64,000 nt of DNA, from the NCBI GenBank assembly GCA_965235415.1, contig CBDDXD010000001.1, positions 422,782 to 486,781 on the forward strand, written 5' to 3'. This stretch comes from Fontibacterium subtropicum. Lineage in GTDB: Bacteria; Pseudomonadota; Alphaproteobacteria; Pelagibacterales; Pelagibacteraceae. The notes beneath the pieces are model-generated. The model was not told the origin of the DNA, ran no database searches, and saw nothing but the letters and a program-made list of their open reading frames with translations. The translations under genes were made by a program, and so were the position numbers. This document shows positions 36,034 through 45,060 of the stretch, one piece after another. Each line of letters starts with the position of its first letter. Within the stretch, counting starts at the first letter, position 1.

Positions 36034-36843
36034 CTAGCTTTTAATTCTATATCCTTTTTTAAAAAGGATATAACATATTACCCATAATGCTAAATTGATA
36101 AATGTTAAGTAAAAAAATCCTATAATTATAGATCCATCAGCCTGACCTAAAAATCCATATCTAAAACCATCAATAGCATAAAAGAACGGATTTACGTGAC
36201 TAATATAATAAAATACTGAATGTAGATTTTGTATAGAATAAAAGGTTCCTGATAAGAATGATAAAGGCACAATAATAAAGTTTGTTACTGTTGCCATATT
36301 GTCAAACTTTTGAGCCCATAATCCTGTAATAAATCCTAAACAAGCAAGCATTGATGACCCGAGTAATGCAAATATTAAAATTATAAAAATACTATGAACG
36401 GGAACATGTGCAAACGGAATTATAATTAGCACAGAAAAAAATCCTATAATAAAACCTCTTGTGATTGCTCCTAAAAGCATCGCTACTGTTACCTCCATAG
36501 GACTAAGAGGTGGAAATAAAATATCAACAATATTCCCCTGCACTTTAGCAATCATCAATGATGAAGATGTGTTAGCAAATGCATTTTGTAAGATCTGCAT
36601 ACAGATAAGACCTGGTAATATAAATACTCCGTATTCATGTCCTAAAATATTATTTCTATTAAGTCCTAAAGCTATTGTAAAAACAGCTAAAAAAAGTATC
36701 AGCGTAACAACAGGTGAAAATACTGTCTGAATCCAAACATTCAAAAATCTTAAAATTTCTTTTTTATAAAGCGTATAAAATCCAATCCAATTGATGGACA
36801 TCGTTTGCGGAATTCTAATTTTGTAATCTTTAATTGCGCTCAT
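36034..36843 (-). CDS. ABC-2 type transporter permease
   Basis: A 269-aa inner-membrane protein with about six hydrophobic segments and the ABC-2 architecture: FVLPGLICMQILQNAFANTS, then IVDILFPPLSPMEV, then LSGTFYSIQNL and INPFFYAIDGFRYGFLG-like C-terminal region. This resembles YadH-type exporters. No ATP-binding subunit lies next to it, so its ATPase must be elsewhere. First gene of the argD-argF strand run, divergent from gcrA. Confidence 0.88.
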   Translation of the reverse strand: MSAIKDYKIRIPQTMSINWIGFYTLYKKEILRFLNVWIQTVFSPVVTLILFLAVFTIALGLNRNNILGHEYGVFILPGLICMQILQNAFANTSSSLMIAKVQGNIVDILFPPLSPMEVTVAMLLGAITRGFIIGFFSVLIIIPFAHVPVHSIFIILIFALLGSSMLACLGFITGLWAQKFDNMATVTNFIIVPLSFLSGTFYSIQNLHSVFYYISHVNPFFYAIDGFRYGFLGQADGSIIIGFFYLTFINLALWVICYILFKKGYRIKS

Positions 36844-36916
36844 ATTTTTTTGTATTATTAAAATATACAGATAAATGTGGATAAATTTATGTAAAATAAA
36901 TAAATCACTGATTTAT

Positions 36917-36947
36917 TTGCATTTTTTTAATCTATATATAGTATAAT
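36917..36947 (+). promoter_or_regulatory. Candidate gcrA promoter
   Basis: TTGCAT at 36917-36922 and a perfect TATAAT at 36942-36947, separated by 19 bases, 43 bases before the gcrA ATG. The 147-base gap is very AT-rich and also holds a small AAATAAAT/ATTTATTT inverted repeat near 36896-36918. Good -10 but long spacer, so moderate certainty. Confidence 0.4.
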
Positions 36948-36990
36948 TTACTTTAGCTTAGACTACATATAGTATTTAACCAGCGTCTTT

Positions 36991-37506
36991 ATGGGATGGA
37001 CACCAGAAAAAACTGAGCAATTAAAAAAACTTTGGAACGAAGGTCATACTGCAAGCCAAATCGCTGCTATGCTAGGTGATGGAATTTCTAGAAATGCCGT
37101 TATTGGAAAATCACATCGTTTAGGTCTTGCTGGCAGATCTCATTCTAGAAATATATATATTCAAAAAAGCGAAAATAAATTTCATCACAAAAATAGCGTT
37201 CCTTTAAAAAGATTAAGAAAGCCTCGTGGTCTTAGAGCTATTGTTATTGAAAAAGATTTTGAACCTGAAAATCCAACCAGTTTAGAAAATTTAAACGAGA
37301 AAACTTGTAGATGGCCTATTGGACATCCAGATGAAGCAAACTTTTATTTCTGCGGAAGAAATCCTATGGAAGAAAGAGTTTACTGTAAATTACATGTGCT
37401 TCATGCTTACCAACCTAAAGGTTGGAAAAACGAAGAAGAAGATAAAAATACAAAAGGAACTGAAGAGCTTCCAGAGTTTTTTGAAAAGAAAATTAAATCT
37501 GCTTAA
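36991..37506 (+). CDS. gcrA: GcrA cell-cycle regulator
   Basis: Alphaproteobacterial transcription cofactor that binds sigma70 and, in Caulobacter, CcrM-methylated GANTC sites. The DNA-binding N-terminus MGWTPEKTEQLKKLWNEGHT with SRNAVIGKSHRLGL is diagnostic, and the C-terminal sigma-binding region has the conserved CRWPIGHPDE and CGRNPMEERVYCKLH. 171 aa, normal. Single gene; its stop lies 21 bases from the convergent phoB end. A key marker for the taxonomic placement. Confidence 0.95.
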   Translation: MGWTPEKTEQLKKLWNEGHTASQIAAMLGDGISRNAVIGKSHRLGLAGRSHSRNIYIQKSENKFHHKNSVPLKRLRKPRGLRAIVIEKDFEPENPTSLENLNEKTCRWPIGHPDEANFYFCGRNPMEERVYCKLHVLHAYQPKGWKNEEEDKNTKGTEELPEFFEKKIKSA

Positions 37507-37527
37507 TTAGTGTAAATAATCTTAGAT

Positions 37528-38211
37528 TTAAATATCTAAAGAATAACCAGAAGATCTCACGGTTCTAATAAGTTCTGGCAAACCTTCAATGTTGATAGCT
37601 TTCCTAAGTCTTCGAATGTGTACGTCCACTGTTCTAGCTTCAACATTAATTTCATTTCCCCAAATATTATTTAGTAATTGTTCTCTAGAATAAACTCTTT
37701 GTGGGCTTTTAATTAAAAAATCTAATAATCTAAATTCAGTTGGTCCAACTTTAATTTCTTTGTCAGCTCTATAAATTCTTTTTGTAATACGATCAACTTT
37801 TAAATCTTGAAATGTAGAAACATCTTCAATAAGAGAAGGTTTAATTCTTTTTAATAACGATTTAACTCTTAATAAAATTTCTTTATAACTAAATGGCTTG
37901 GTGACGTAATCGTCTACTCCAGACTCAAAGCCCCTAACTTTATCTTCCTCTTCGCTTTTTGCTGTAAGCATTAACACCGGTATACTTTTTAATTTATTAA
38001 TTTTTTTAATTTGCTTGCAAACTTCAATTCCAGAAAAATCAGGAAGCATCCAGTCTAATATTATAAGATCTGGAATATTTTTTTTTATATTTTGAATTGC
38101 CTCTTCGCCTGTTTCTGCAAAATTAACTTTATAGCCTTCTTTTTCAAGATTATACTGCAATAAAGTGATAATCGGCTTTTCATCCTCAACAAGAAAAATA
38201 TTGGCTGACAT
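37528..38211 (-). CDS. phoB: Phosphate regulon response regulator PhoB
   Basis: OmpR-type regulator of 227 aa. Receiver domain (about 1-120) has the acidic pair in LVEDEKP, phospho-acceptor Asp in ILDWMLPDFSG and Lys in TKPF; winged-helix domain (about 130-225) ends RTVDVHIRRLRKAINIEGLP and VRSSGYSL. Phosphorylated by PhoR under phosphate limitation; expected to bind the Pho box at 42751-42783. Last gene of the minus-strand phosphate cluster. Confidence 0.95.
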   Translation of the reverse strand: MSANIFLVEDEKPIITLLQYNLEKEGYKVNFAETGEEAIQNIKKNIPDLIILDWMLPDFSGIEVCKQIKKINKLKSIPVLMLTAKSEEEDKVRGFESGVDDYVTKPFSYKEILLRVKSLLKRIKPSLIEDVSTFQDLKVDRITKRIYRADKEIKVGPTEFRLLDFLIKSPQRVYSREQLLNNIWGNEINVEARTVDVHIRRLRKAINIEGLPELIRTVRSSGYSLDI

Positions 38212-38213
38212 AT

Positions 38214-38912
38214 TTAATTTCTTGTCGATGAGGATTTTTCTCCTTTTGATCTTGTTCCTTTAATCTGATCTCCTGTAACTAAAAAGTAAACATTCTCAGA
38301 AATATTTGAAACATGATCACCCACTCTTTCCATATGCTTTGCAGCAAATAATAAATGGGTCGACAGTTCTAAATTTTTTTTATTGCTTTTCATAAATTTT
38401 AACAATTCATCCATTGCAAAATTTACAAGCTTGTCTATTTCAAGATCACTATTCCAAACTCTGTAAGCAATATCTTTGTCTCTTTTAGAATAAGCATCTA
38501 ATACGTCTTTTAAATTTTTCTCTACAACATTGGCTGCTCGTCTTAATGAATCTGCTATATTTGCTGGGATATCAAATTCTAAGTATCTTGCTCTTTTTGC
38601 AATATTTTTTGCAAGATCTCCTATTCTTTCCAGCTCAGATGAAATTCTCATTGAAGAAACAGTTTCTCTTAAATCAATTCCCATAGGTTGTCTTAGTGCA
38701 ATAAGATCTATAACTTGGTTTTCAATTTTAATATCAAACTCATTCATCTTAAGATCTTTTCCTGCAATCTTATCTGCTAAATCTTCGTCTCTTTTTAAAA
38801 GAGCATTAACTGAATTTGCAAATTGACTTTCAGCAAGACCTCCCATCTTAACAATAGTATTCGTTAAGTTTTGCAACTGCTCTTCGTATGACTTAACTAT
38901 ATGTTCGCTCAT
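38214..38912 (-). CDS. phoU: Phosphate signalling protein PhoU
   Basis: Two three-helix bundles linking PstSCAB activity to PhoR repression. The family motif pairs are visible: ELERIGDLAKNIAKRARYL in the first repeat and AAKHMERVGDHVSNISENVYF in the second. 232 aa, normal. Two bases before phoB and downstream of pstB. Loss of PhoU usually de-represses the pho regulon. Confidence 0.95.
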   Translation of the reverse strand: MSEHIVKSYEEQLQNLTNTIVKMGGLAESQFANSVNALLKRDEDLADKIAGKDLKMNEFDIKIENQVIDLIALRQPMGIDLRETVSSMRISSELERIGDLAKNIAKRARYLEFDIPANIADSLRRAANVVEKNLKDVLDAYSKRDKDIAYRVWNSDLEIDKLVNFAMDELLKFMKSNKKNLELSTHLLFAAKHMERVGDHVSNISENVYFLVTGDQIKGTRSKGEKSSSTRN

Positions 38913-38984
38913 AGTTATTTACATCTATAGGTTGAATTAAATATTGTCAAAGATAATTTTTTATTTTTCATTACAAAATCTCCG

Positions 38985-39761
38985 TTAGCCAAAACGTCCC
39001 GTAATATAATCTTCAGTTTCTTTTCGATCTGGTTTTAAAAAAATCTTTTTTGTTTCATTAAACTCTACTAGATCGCCTAAATACATAAATGCTGTTGAAT
39101 CTGAAACTCTGGCTGCTTGTTGCATATTATGTGTCACAATAATTACTGTATAATCATTTTTTAATTCATAAATTAATTCTTCAATTTTACTTGTAGACAC
39201 TGGATCTAATGCTGATGTAGGCTCGTCTAATAAAAGAACCGCAGGTTTTACTGCGATACCTCTTGCGATACATAATCTTTGCTGTTGTCCACCTGATAAG
39301 GACAATCCACTTTGTTTCATCTTATCTTTAACTTCATTCCATAATGCTGCTTTTTTTAAAGCCCACTCAACTCGAGCATCCATATCTTGTTTTTTTAAAT
39401 TTTCATAAAGCCTAACTCCAAACGCAATATTATCATAAATCGACATTGGAAATGGAGTTGGTTTTTGGAAAATCATTCCAACTTTTGCCCTTAACAAATT
39501 TAAATCTCTTTTAGGATGTAAAATATTATCACCATAAAGTTTTACTTCGCCTTCTGCCTTTTGTTCTGGATATAAATCATACATTCGATTAAAAACTCTA
39601 AGGAGAGTTGATTTTCCGCAACCAGAAGGCCCTATAAAAGCTGTAATTTTTTTCTCAACAATATTTAGGTTAATATTTTTTAAAGCCTGAAACTTTCCAT
39701 AAAAAAAATTTAAATTTCGAACCTCAATTGCGTTTTTTATAACTGTATTCTTTTGAATCAT
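38985..39761 (-). CDS. pstB: Phosphate ABC transporter ATP-binding protein PstB
   Basis: ATPase of the high-affinity phosphate importer (258 aa). Walker A GPSGCGKSTLLR, signature LSGGQQQRLCIARGIA and Walker B VLLLDEPTSALDP are intact, with the PstB-specific FQKPTPFPMSIYDN after the Q-loop. Overlaps the pstA stop by four bases. Confidence 0.97.
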   Translation of the reverse strand: MIQKNTVIKNAIEVRNLNFFYGKFQALKNINLNIVEKKITAFIGPSGCGKSTLLRVFNRMYDLYPEQKAEGEVKLYGDNILHPKRDLNLLRAKVGMIFQKPTPFPMSIYDNIAFGVRLYENLKKQDMDARVEWALKKAALWNEVKDKMKQSGLSLSGGQQQRLCIARGIAVKPAVLLLDEPTSALDPVSTSKIEELIYELKNDYTVIIVTHNMQQAARVSDSTAFMYLGDLVEFNETKKIFLKPDRKETEDYITGRFG

Positions 39762-40603
39762 CTTTTTTCCCTAAAAAAAACCCTTGCAAAAATATTTAAT
39801 CCAAGCACAGTTAATGTAATTAATAACGCTCCGCCCCAAGCTAAATTTATCCAATTTACATAAGGACTCATAGCAAATTGATAAATCACAACTGGCAAAG
39901 TTGAGATAGGTTTGTTCATATCTGTTGAAAAAAATTGATTATTTAGAGCAGTAAATAGCAATGGAGCTGTTTCTCCACTAACTCGAGCAACAGCAAGCAA
40001 GACACCTGTAATAACGCCACTTTTAGCTGCCTTTAAGATCACTGTAATAGATACTTTCCATTTTGGAGCTCCCAAAGCATACGCGGCTTCTCTTAAAGTA
40101 TTGGGAACTAATCGTAAAATATTTTCTGTTGTTTTCACAATCACAGGCACTGCTAATAAAGACAATGCAATAGTTCCTGCAAATCCTGAAAAGTGCTTAA
40201 CTTTAGATACGTAAATTGCATAAACAAATAATCCAATTACTATTGAAGGAGCAGACAACATTACATCTGTAACCAATCTAGTAATATTTGCAATTTTACT
40301 TCTATCTCCATACTCTGACAGATAAACTCCAGCTAAAATTCCAATTGGAGTACTAATTAATGTACAAGAAGCAACTATCATTAAACTTCCAACAATTGCA
40401 TTTGCTAATCCTCCTCCGGCCGAACCAGCTGCTGGTGTACTATTAAAGAAAAAATTAGAATTAAATGCTGAAAATCCTTTAGAAATTAGTACAAATAAGA
40501 TCCAAGTTAATACTATCATTCCTAATGTCATCGCTATCATGGAAAGAGATAGACCAATAAAGTTTGATCTTTTTCTGCTATTATAAATTTTGATATTCTT
40601 CAT
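39758..40603 (-). CDS. pstA: Phosphate ABC transporter permease PstA
   Basis: Second membrane subunit of PstSCAB (281 aa, about six helices). Contains the permease EAA-type loop REAAYALGAPKWKVSITVIL and the family stretch ISTPIGILAGVYLSEYG. It follows pstC with a one-base overlap (40603) and precedes pstB. Confidence 0.95.
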   Translation of the reverse strand: MKNIKIYNSRKRSNFIGLSLSMIAMTLGMIVLTWILFVLISKGFSAFNSNFFFNSTPAAGSAGGGLANAIVGSLMIVASCTLISTPIGILAGVYLSEYGDRSKIANITRLVTDVMLSAPSIVIGLFVYAIYVSKVKHFSGFAGTIALSLLAVPVIVKTTENILRLVPNTLREAAYALGAPKWKVSITVILKAAKSGVITGVLLAVARVSGETAPLLFTALNNQFFSTDMNKPISTLPVVIYQFAMSPYVNWINLAWGGALLITLTVLGLNIFARVFFREKR

Positions 40604-41607
40604 TAACTCTTAACTCCTTTTTTCTTATCAATGTTAGCTAACATTAGTTTTGCAGCAAAAAGCACTGCGAATGTTATTATAAAAAGAGTAAGTCCGAGAG
40701 CAAATAACGAAGCATAATGTAATCCTGGCTCTGCTTCACCAAATTCATTTGCAAGAGTTGATGCTATAGATGATCCTGGAGAAAATAATGAAGCATTAAT
40801 TCTATGCGCATTACCAATTACAAATGTAACTGCCATTGTTTCACCTAATGCTCTTCCTAAACCGAGCATTACCCCACCAACAACACCTACTCTTGTATAA
40901 GGAAGAACAATTCTTGTTACCACCTCCCAAGTAGTACATCCTATTCCATAAGCTGACTCTTTTAATATAGGTGGGACGATTGAAAAAACATCTCTTATTA
41001 CAGAAGCTATAAATGGAATAATCATAAATGATAAAATTATTCCTGCGCAAAGGACTCCTATTCCATTTTGAGGTCCTGAAAATAAAATACCAATAAAAGG
41101 AATTTGTCCTAAACTAGAGTTAAGGGCAGGCTGAATATAATCTCCAAATATTGGAGCAAAAACAAACAGTCCAAACATTCCATAAATAATAGAGGGAATG
41201 GCAGCTAACATCTCAATAGCTATTCCTAAAGGTCTTCTCAACCAAATAGGACATGTTTCTGTTAAAAAAACTGCAATTCCAAAACTTATGGGTACGGCAA
41301 TTAATAATGCTATTATTGAAGTAACTAAGGTTCCATAAATTGATGATAAACCCCCAAATTTAGAGTTAACTACATTCCACTCATTTTTAAAAAAAAAGCC
41401 TATGCCAGACTCCTTTAAAGTTGGCCATGCACTAATAACTAATGAAGTAATAATTCCAAGTAAAACTATCAAAACTAAAGAAGCAAAAAATAAAGTTAAC
41501 TTATGAAAGAAAAAATCTTGTAAATATTGAATGCGTGCAACTTTATTAACTCTAAGATTTAATTTAATTTTATTAGACGGTGTATTTTGAGATAAATTGT
41601 CTGCCAT
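40603..41607 (-). CDS. pstC: Phosphate ABC transporter permease PstC
   Basis: First membrane subunit of the phosphate importer. I place the start at ATG 41607 (334 aa), preceded by AAAAGGACGG as ribosome binding site. A longer frame opening with GTG at 41634 would begin inside the stem of the pstS-pstC hairpin and is unlikely. Conserved elements are FGIAVFLTETCPIWLRRPLG, the EAA-type loop KESAYGIGCTTWEV and LGRALGETMAVTFVIGN. An unusually long N-terminal cytoplasmic extension of about 45 residues precedes the first helix. Confidence 0.94.
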   Translation of the reverse strand: MADNLSQNTPSNKIKLNLRVNKVARIQYLQDFFFHKLTLFFASLVLIVLLGIITSLVISAWPTLKESGIGFFFKNEWNVVNSKFGGLSSIYGTLVTSIIALLIAVPISFGIAVFLTETCPIWLRRPLGIAIEMLAAIPSIIYGMFGLFVFAPIFGDYIQPALNSSLGQIPFIGILFSGPQNGIGVLCAGIILSFMIIPFIASVIRDVFSIVPPILKESAYGIGCTTWEVVTRIVLPYTRVGVVGGVMLGLGRALGETMAVTFVIGNAHRINASLFSPGSSIASTLANEFGEAEPGLHYASLFALGLTLFIITFAVLFAAKLMLANIDKKKGVKS

Positions 41608-41627
41608 AATATTAACCGTCCTTTTAA

Positions 41628-41656
41628 TAAACACCCCGATATTATCGGGGTGTTTT
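41628..41656 (-). promoter_or_regulatory. Intercistronic hairpin between pstS and pstC
   Basis: Strong inverted repeat, AAACACCCCGAT (41629-41640) and ATCGGGGTGTTT (41644-41655), with a three-base loop. On the minus strand it is followed by an A/T-rich but not T-only tail, and pstC starts about 20 bases on, so partial termination plus mRNA protection fits, allowing far more PstS than PstC. The plus-strand reading has a five-T run, but no plus-strand gene ends here. Confidence 0.75.
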
Positions 41657-41667
41657 TAATTTATTAA

Positions 41668-42693
41668 TTATTTTTGAATTTTAGACCAAACGTTTTTAGC
41701 GATATAGTCGGTAACATTTGCAGGTAAAGGAACATACTCTAAGCTTTCAGCAGCTTTTCCTCCGTTCTTAAATGCCCATTCAAAAAATTTTAAGGTCTCA
41801 TTAGACTTTGTTTTGTCTACAGGATTTTTATACATCAGTATAAAAGATGCTGATGTTATTGGCCAAGATTTCTCTCCTTTTTGATTATTCAAAGAAATCC
41901 CCATCCCAGGAACACTTGTCCAATCAGCTCCTGCTGCTGCTGCCTTGAAAGACTCAAGGCTTGGAGCAACAAATTTTCCATCAAAATTTTTCATATTAAT
42001 ATGTGGAATATTGTTAAGTTTTGCATAAGCAAATTCCACATAACCAATTGAACCTTTAACTCGAGTTACATTTGCAGCAACACCTTCATTTCCTTTTCCA
42101 CCAATTGTAGATTTTGCTGGCCAGTTCACTGTGTTTGCCGTTCCAACTTTTTCTTTCCACGCTGGACTTACTTTAGATAAATAGTCTGTAAATACATTTG
42201 TAGTTCCAGATCCATCTGAACGAGTTACAACTGTGATTTCTGAGTCAGGTAATTTTTTCCCTGTATTCAAATCCACAATTCTTTTATCACTCCACTTAGT
42301 AATATCTCCTAAAAAAATAGAAGCTAATGTAGGTCCGTCTATTCTAAGTTCTCCTGGTTTGAAACCTTCAAGATTTATAACTGGAACAACTGCACCAATA
42401 ATTTCTGGGAACTGAACCATTCCATCTTTTTCAAGATCTTCACCTTTTAAAGGAGCATCTGTTGCACCAAAATCAACTGTTTTTTCTCTAATTTGTTTAA
42501 CGCCACCACTTGAACCAATTGATGCATAATTGATACTATTACCAGAAATTTTTTTATATTCTTCTGACCATTTACTAATTAGTGGAGCTACGAAAGTTGC
42601 TCCGGCACCAGTAATAGTAATTTCTTTTGCATAAACAAATGTTGAAAATAACAATGTTGCAATAAAAGTTACTAAAAAGTTTTTTTTTTTCAT
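41668..42693 (-). CDS. pstS: Phosphate ABC transporter substrate-binding protein PstS
   Basis: Periplasmic phosphate receptor, 341 aa with signal peptide cut after about residue 22 (FLVTFIATLLFSTFVYA). Phosphate-binding loops are ITGAGATFVAPL, ASIGSSGGVKQI, DFGATDAPL and VTRSDGSGTTNVF, all intact. AAAAAAGGACAAAC precedes the ATG. Directly downstream of a Pho box and followed by a hairpin, so probably the most highly made product of the cluster under phosphate starvation. Confidence 0.97.
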   Translation of the reverse strand: MKKKNFLVTFIATLLFSTFVYAKEITITGAGATFVAPLISKWSEEYKKISGNSINYASIGSSGGVKQIREKTVDFGATDAPLKGEDLEKDGMVQFPEIIGAVVPVINLEGFKPGELRIDGPTLASIFLGDITKWSDKRIVDLNTGKKLPDSEITVVTRSDGSGTTNVFTDYLSKVSPAWKEKVGTANTVNWPAKSTIGGKGNEGVAANVTRVKGSIGYVEFAYAKLNNIPHINMKNFDGKFVAPSLESFKAAAAGADWTSVPGMGISLNNQKGEKSWPITSASFILMYKNPVDKTKSNETLKFFEWAFKNGGKAAESLEYVPLPANVTDYIAKNVWSKIQK

Positions 42694-42750
42694 GTTTGTC
42701 CTTTTTTAAATTATTAAAACTGGCGGACTTATATTCTTTTAATTGACCAA

Positions 42751-42783
42751 TTATGTTTCAGATTTGTTAAAGATTTGTGACAA
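42751..42783 (-). promoter_or_regulatory. Pho box (three direct 11-base repeats) upstream of pstS
   Basis: Reading the minus strand, three consecutive 11-base units occur: TTGTCACAAAT (42773-42783), CTTTAACAAAT (42762-42772) and CTGAAACATAA (42751-42761). They match the 11-bp PhoB repeat (CTGTCATAAAT) in spacing and in the CTG/AAAT ends. A -10-like ATATAAG lies about 20 bases on, with pstS ATG 58 bases from the box. Expected PhoB-activated promoter; not experimentally shown here. Confidence 0.75.
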
Positions 42784-42809
42784 AAAGTAACTTTTTAGTT
42801 GCAGAATTA

Positions 42810-44015
42810 TTAAGAAACTAGAGGTAATAATACTGTAAATTCGCTGCCATTTCCCTCTTTACTAGAAATTTTAAGCTCACCTTTGTGCTGATTTAATATA
42901 TGTTTTGTAATTGCGAGCCCTAATCCTGTTCCTTCTATTTTTAATTTTTTAATATTATCTGCTCTAAAAAATCTCTCTGTAATTCTATGTATGTCTTCCG
43001 GTGCTATTCCAAATCCTTCATCGATAACGGAGATTGAAGTGTAATTTTTTAAATTACTTTTATTTTCAGAGCTTTTAATCTTAATAGATTTTGAGTTATT
43101 GCTATACTTTATTGCATTATCTAATAAATTTAAAAATACTGCTGATAATTTCTCTTTGTCTCCAATAACAAATCTTTCTGTTTCGTTTATATCTAAATTA
43201 ATATTAAGTTTTTTTTCACTAATCTTTTTAGAATTTAATAAAATAACGTTTTCAATAACTTCTTTAATATCAACTTTATCTTTTAATTTTATATGTTCTT
43301 GTAGTTCAATTCTGCTTAAAGACATTAAATCTTCAATTAAATCCTCCATTTTATTGGCCTCTGATTTCATAATTTCTAAAAATTTTTTTTGCGATTTGGG
43401 ATCATCTTTTGCTGAGTCAGTAATCGTTTCTAGAAATCCTTTTAATGAAACAAGTGGTGTTCTAAGTTCATGACTTGCATTTGCGATAAAGTCAGATCTC
43501 ATATTCTGACTTTTTCTCATTTCTGTAAAATCTCTAATGATAATTAAAGTATGATCAGATTTTATCGAAATAATACTAATTTTATAAAATTTAAAAACTG
43601 GAATTTTTAATTCAATATCAATCTTTTTTAATTCCTTATCAATTTTATTATTATCAATTGCATCTAGTAATTCTGGAATTCTTATCTGGCTACCAATATG
43701 TTTTCCCTCAAGATTTGATCCGAAATTTTCTACCGCAGCTTTATTGCTATAAGTAATAATATTAAATTTATTTAAAATAATGATTATATCCTCTAATTGA
43801 TTAATAAATAATTCTTGAAGATCATTTTTAGTAAGTTTGTTTCCTAAAGTTTCTATATTATTTTTTTGAAAATAAGTTTTTGTAGAAATTGGTTTATAAA
43901 AAAATATTATTATAAAAAAAGTGTTGATAATAAACAGAATTTCAACAGTAATATTGGAATTTAAGAATAATATTAAAGTAACTAAAAATCCAATAGTGGA
44001 TATAATTTTTAACAT
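42810..44015 (-). CDS. phoR: Phosphate regulon sensor kinase PhoR
   Basis: Membrane histidine kinase (401 aa) with two N-terminal helices (about 4-42), a PAS-like region (about 75-170), the dimerisation/phospho-acceptor segment SHELRTPLVSLKGFLETI, and the ATP-binding domain with LLDNAIKYS, DEGFGIAPEDI and GTGLGLAITKHI. It lies upstream of pstS on the same strand with the Pho box in between, so its transcription must start upstream of 44015 and may be lower than that of pstS. Partner of PhoB. Confidence 0.94.
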   Translation of the reverse strand: MLKIISTIGFLVTLILFLNSNITVEILFIINTFFIIIFFYKPISTKTYFQKNNIETLGNKLTKNDLQELFINQLEDIIIILNKFNIITYSNKAAVENFGSNLEGKHIGSQIRIPELLDAIDNNKIDKELKKIDIELKIPVFKFYKISIISIKSDHTLIIIRDFTEMRKSQNMRSDFIANASHELRTPLVSLKGFLETITDSAKDDPKSQKKFLEIMKSEANKMEDLIEDLMSLSRIELQEHIKLKDKVDIKEVIENVILLNSKKISEKKLNINLDINETERFVIGDKEKLSAVFLNLLDNAIKYSNNSKSIKIKSSENKSNLKNYTSISVIDEGFGIAPEDIHRITERFFRADNIKKLKIEGTGLGLAITKHILNQHKGELKISSKEGNGSEFTVLLPLVS

Positions 44016-44062
44016 ATTTTTTTTATATCTTATCGAATAATAACTTATTTAGAAAGATTTAT

Positions 44063-45060
44063 ATGAAAAAAATCTGCATCATCTGTAATGCAAAAATTGG
44101 CTTCTTTAATAAAGTATAAATTAAATAAAATTTATAAAATTCTTTCTAAAGAAAATAATGTAGAAATTTTTAAAACGGAAAAACCAGGACACGCAACCGT
44201 TCTTTGCAAAGTAAATATTAATAAATTTGATGTTATTGTTGTGGCTGGTGGAGATGGCACTATTAATGAAGTCGTTAATGGAATGAATGACAAGAACACC
44301 ACTTGCAATAATTCCGTTTGGCACCGCCAATATTTTTGCTTTATGAGGCTGGATATCGGTGGAAGTCGCAGAAAAAATAGCACAAACTATTTTATCTAGA
44401 TAAAACTAAAAAAGTTTATGTTCCATACTGTAAATAATAGAAAATTTCATTTTAATGGCAAGTGCTGGCTTATGATGCTTCGAGATTGTAAAAACTATTC
44501 AATCATCTTTAATATTAAAAAATATATTTAAGTAAATTATTATTTTTTTTTGTTGCTACATTGCAAAATTAATTATTCTTTAATAAATATGAACTAAAAA
44601 TATCTTGCAAATAACAAAATTTATAAGGCAAATTGGATTATTATAACAAACGCTATGCATTATGGTGGTGCATTTAAATTAGCCAATGAGACTAATATTT
44701 TTGATAAAAAAATTAATTGCTTATCTATTTATTAACTTAACAAGATTTAATTTTTTATGCTATTTTTTTACTCTTCTTTCAAACAAACAACTTAAAAGAA
44801 AATAATAAACGTTATTAAGATTATGAGTGATGATATTTTTATAAATTCTAAAACTAAAAGTACCTATTCAATGTGATGGTGAATTTATAGGAAATCTACC
44901 CTTACAAATTAAAAATGCAGAAAAAAACAATTAATGTTTTAGTAAAAGAAGAATTAAACATACAAGCTGATCAATAATATTACTCGCAGCGATAAGAACT
45001 AAAAAAACGATAACTGCTTTATTTAAAGGGAGATTATATAAATATCTAAACACAAATTAA
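44063..45060 (+). pseudogene. Diacylglycerol/lipid kinase (YegS/BmrU-type) broken by many indels
   Basis: Starts MKKICIICNAK at ATG 44063. The catalytic glycine motif is intact in one fragment (VIVVAGGDGTINEVVNGM), after which the frame breaks repeatedly. Later pieces fit the C-terminal domain of this family: IITNAMHYGGAFKLANETN, PIQCDGEFIGNLPLQIKNAE, then ILLAAIRTKKTITALFKGRL ending at the TAA at 45058-45060, which overlaps the convergent DoxX stop as other pairs here do. Codons between breaks look healthy, suggesting consensus error. Family members phosphorylate diacylglycerol or related lipids with ATP. Confidence 0.75.

Noticed and set aside
41608..41634. Longer pstC beginning at a GTG
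   Set aside because: The GTG lies within the pstS-pstC hairpin stem; the ATG at 41607 has a ribosome binding site and gives a normal protein.
44121..44383. Minus-strand frames in the broken kinase region
   Set aside because: They are antisense to the recognisable GGDGTINEV kinase segment.
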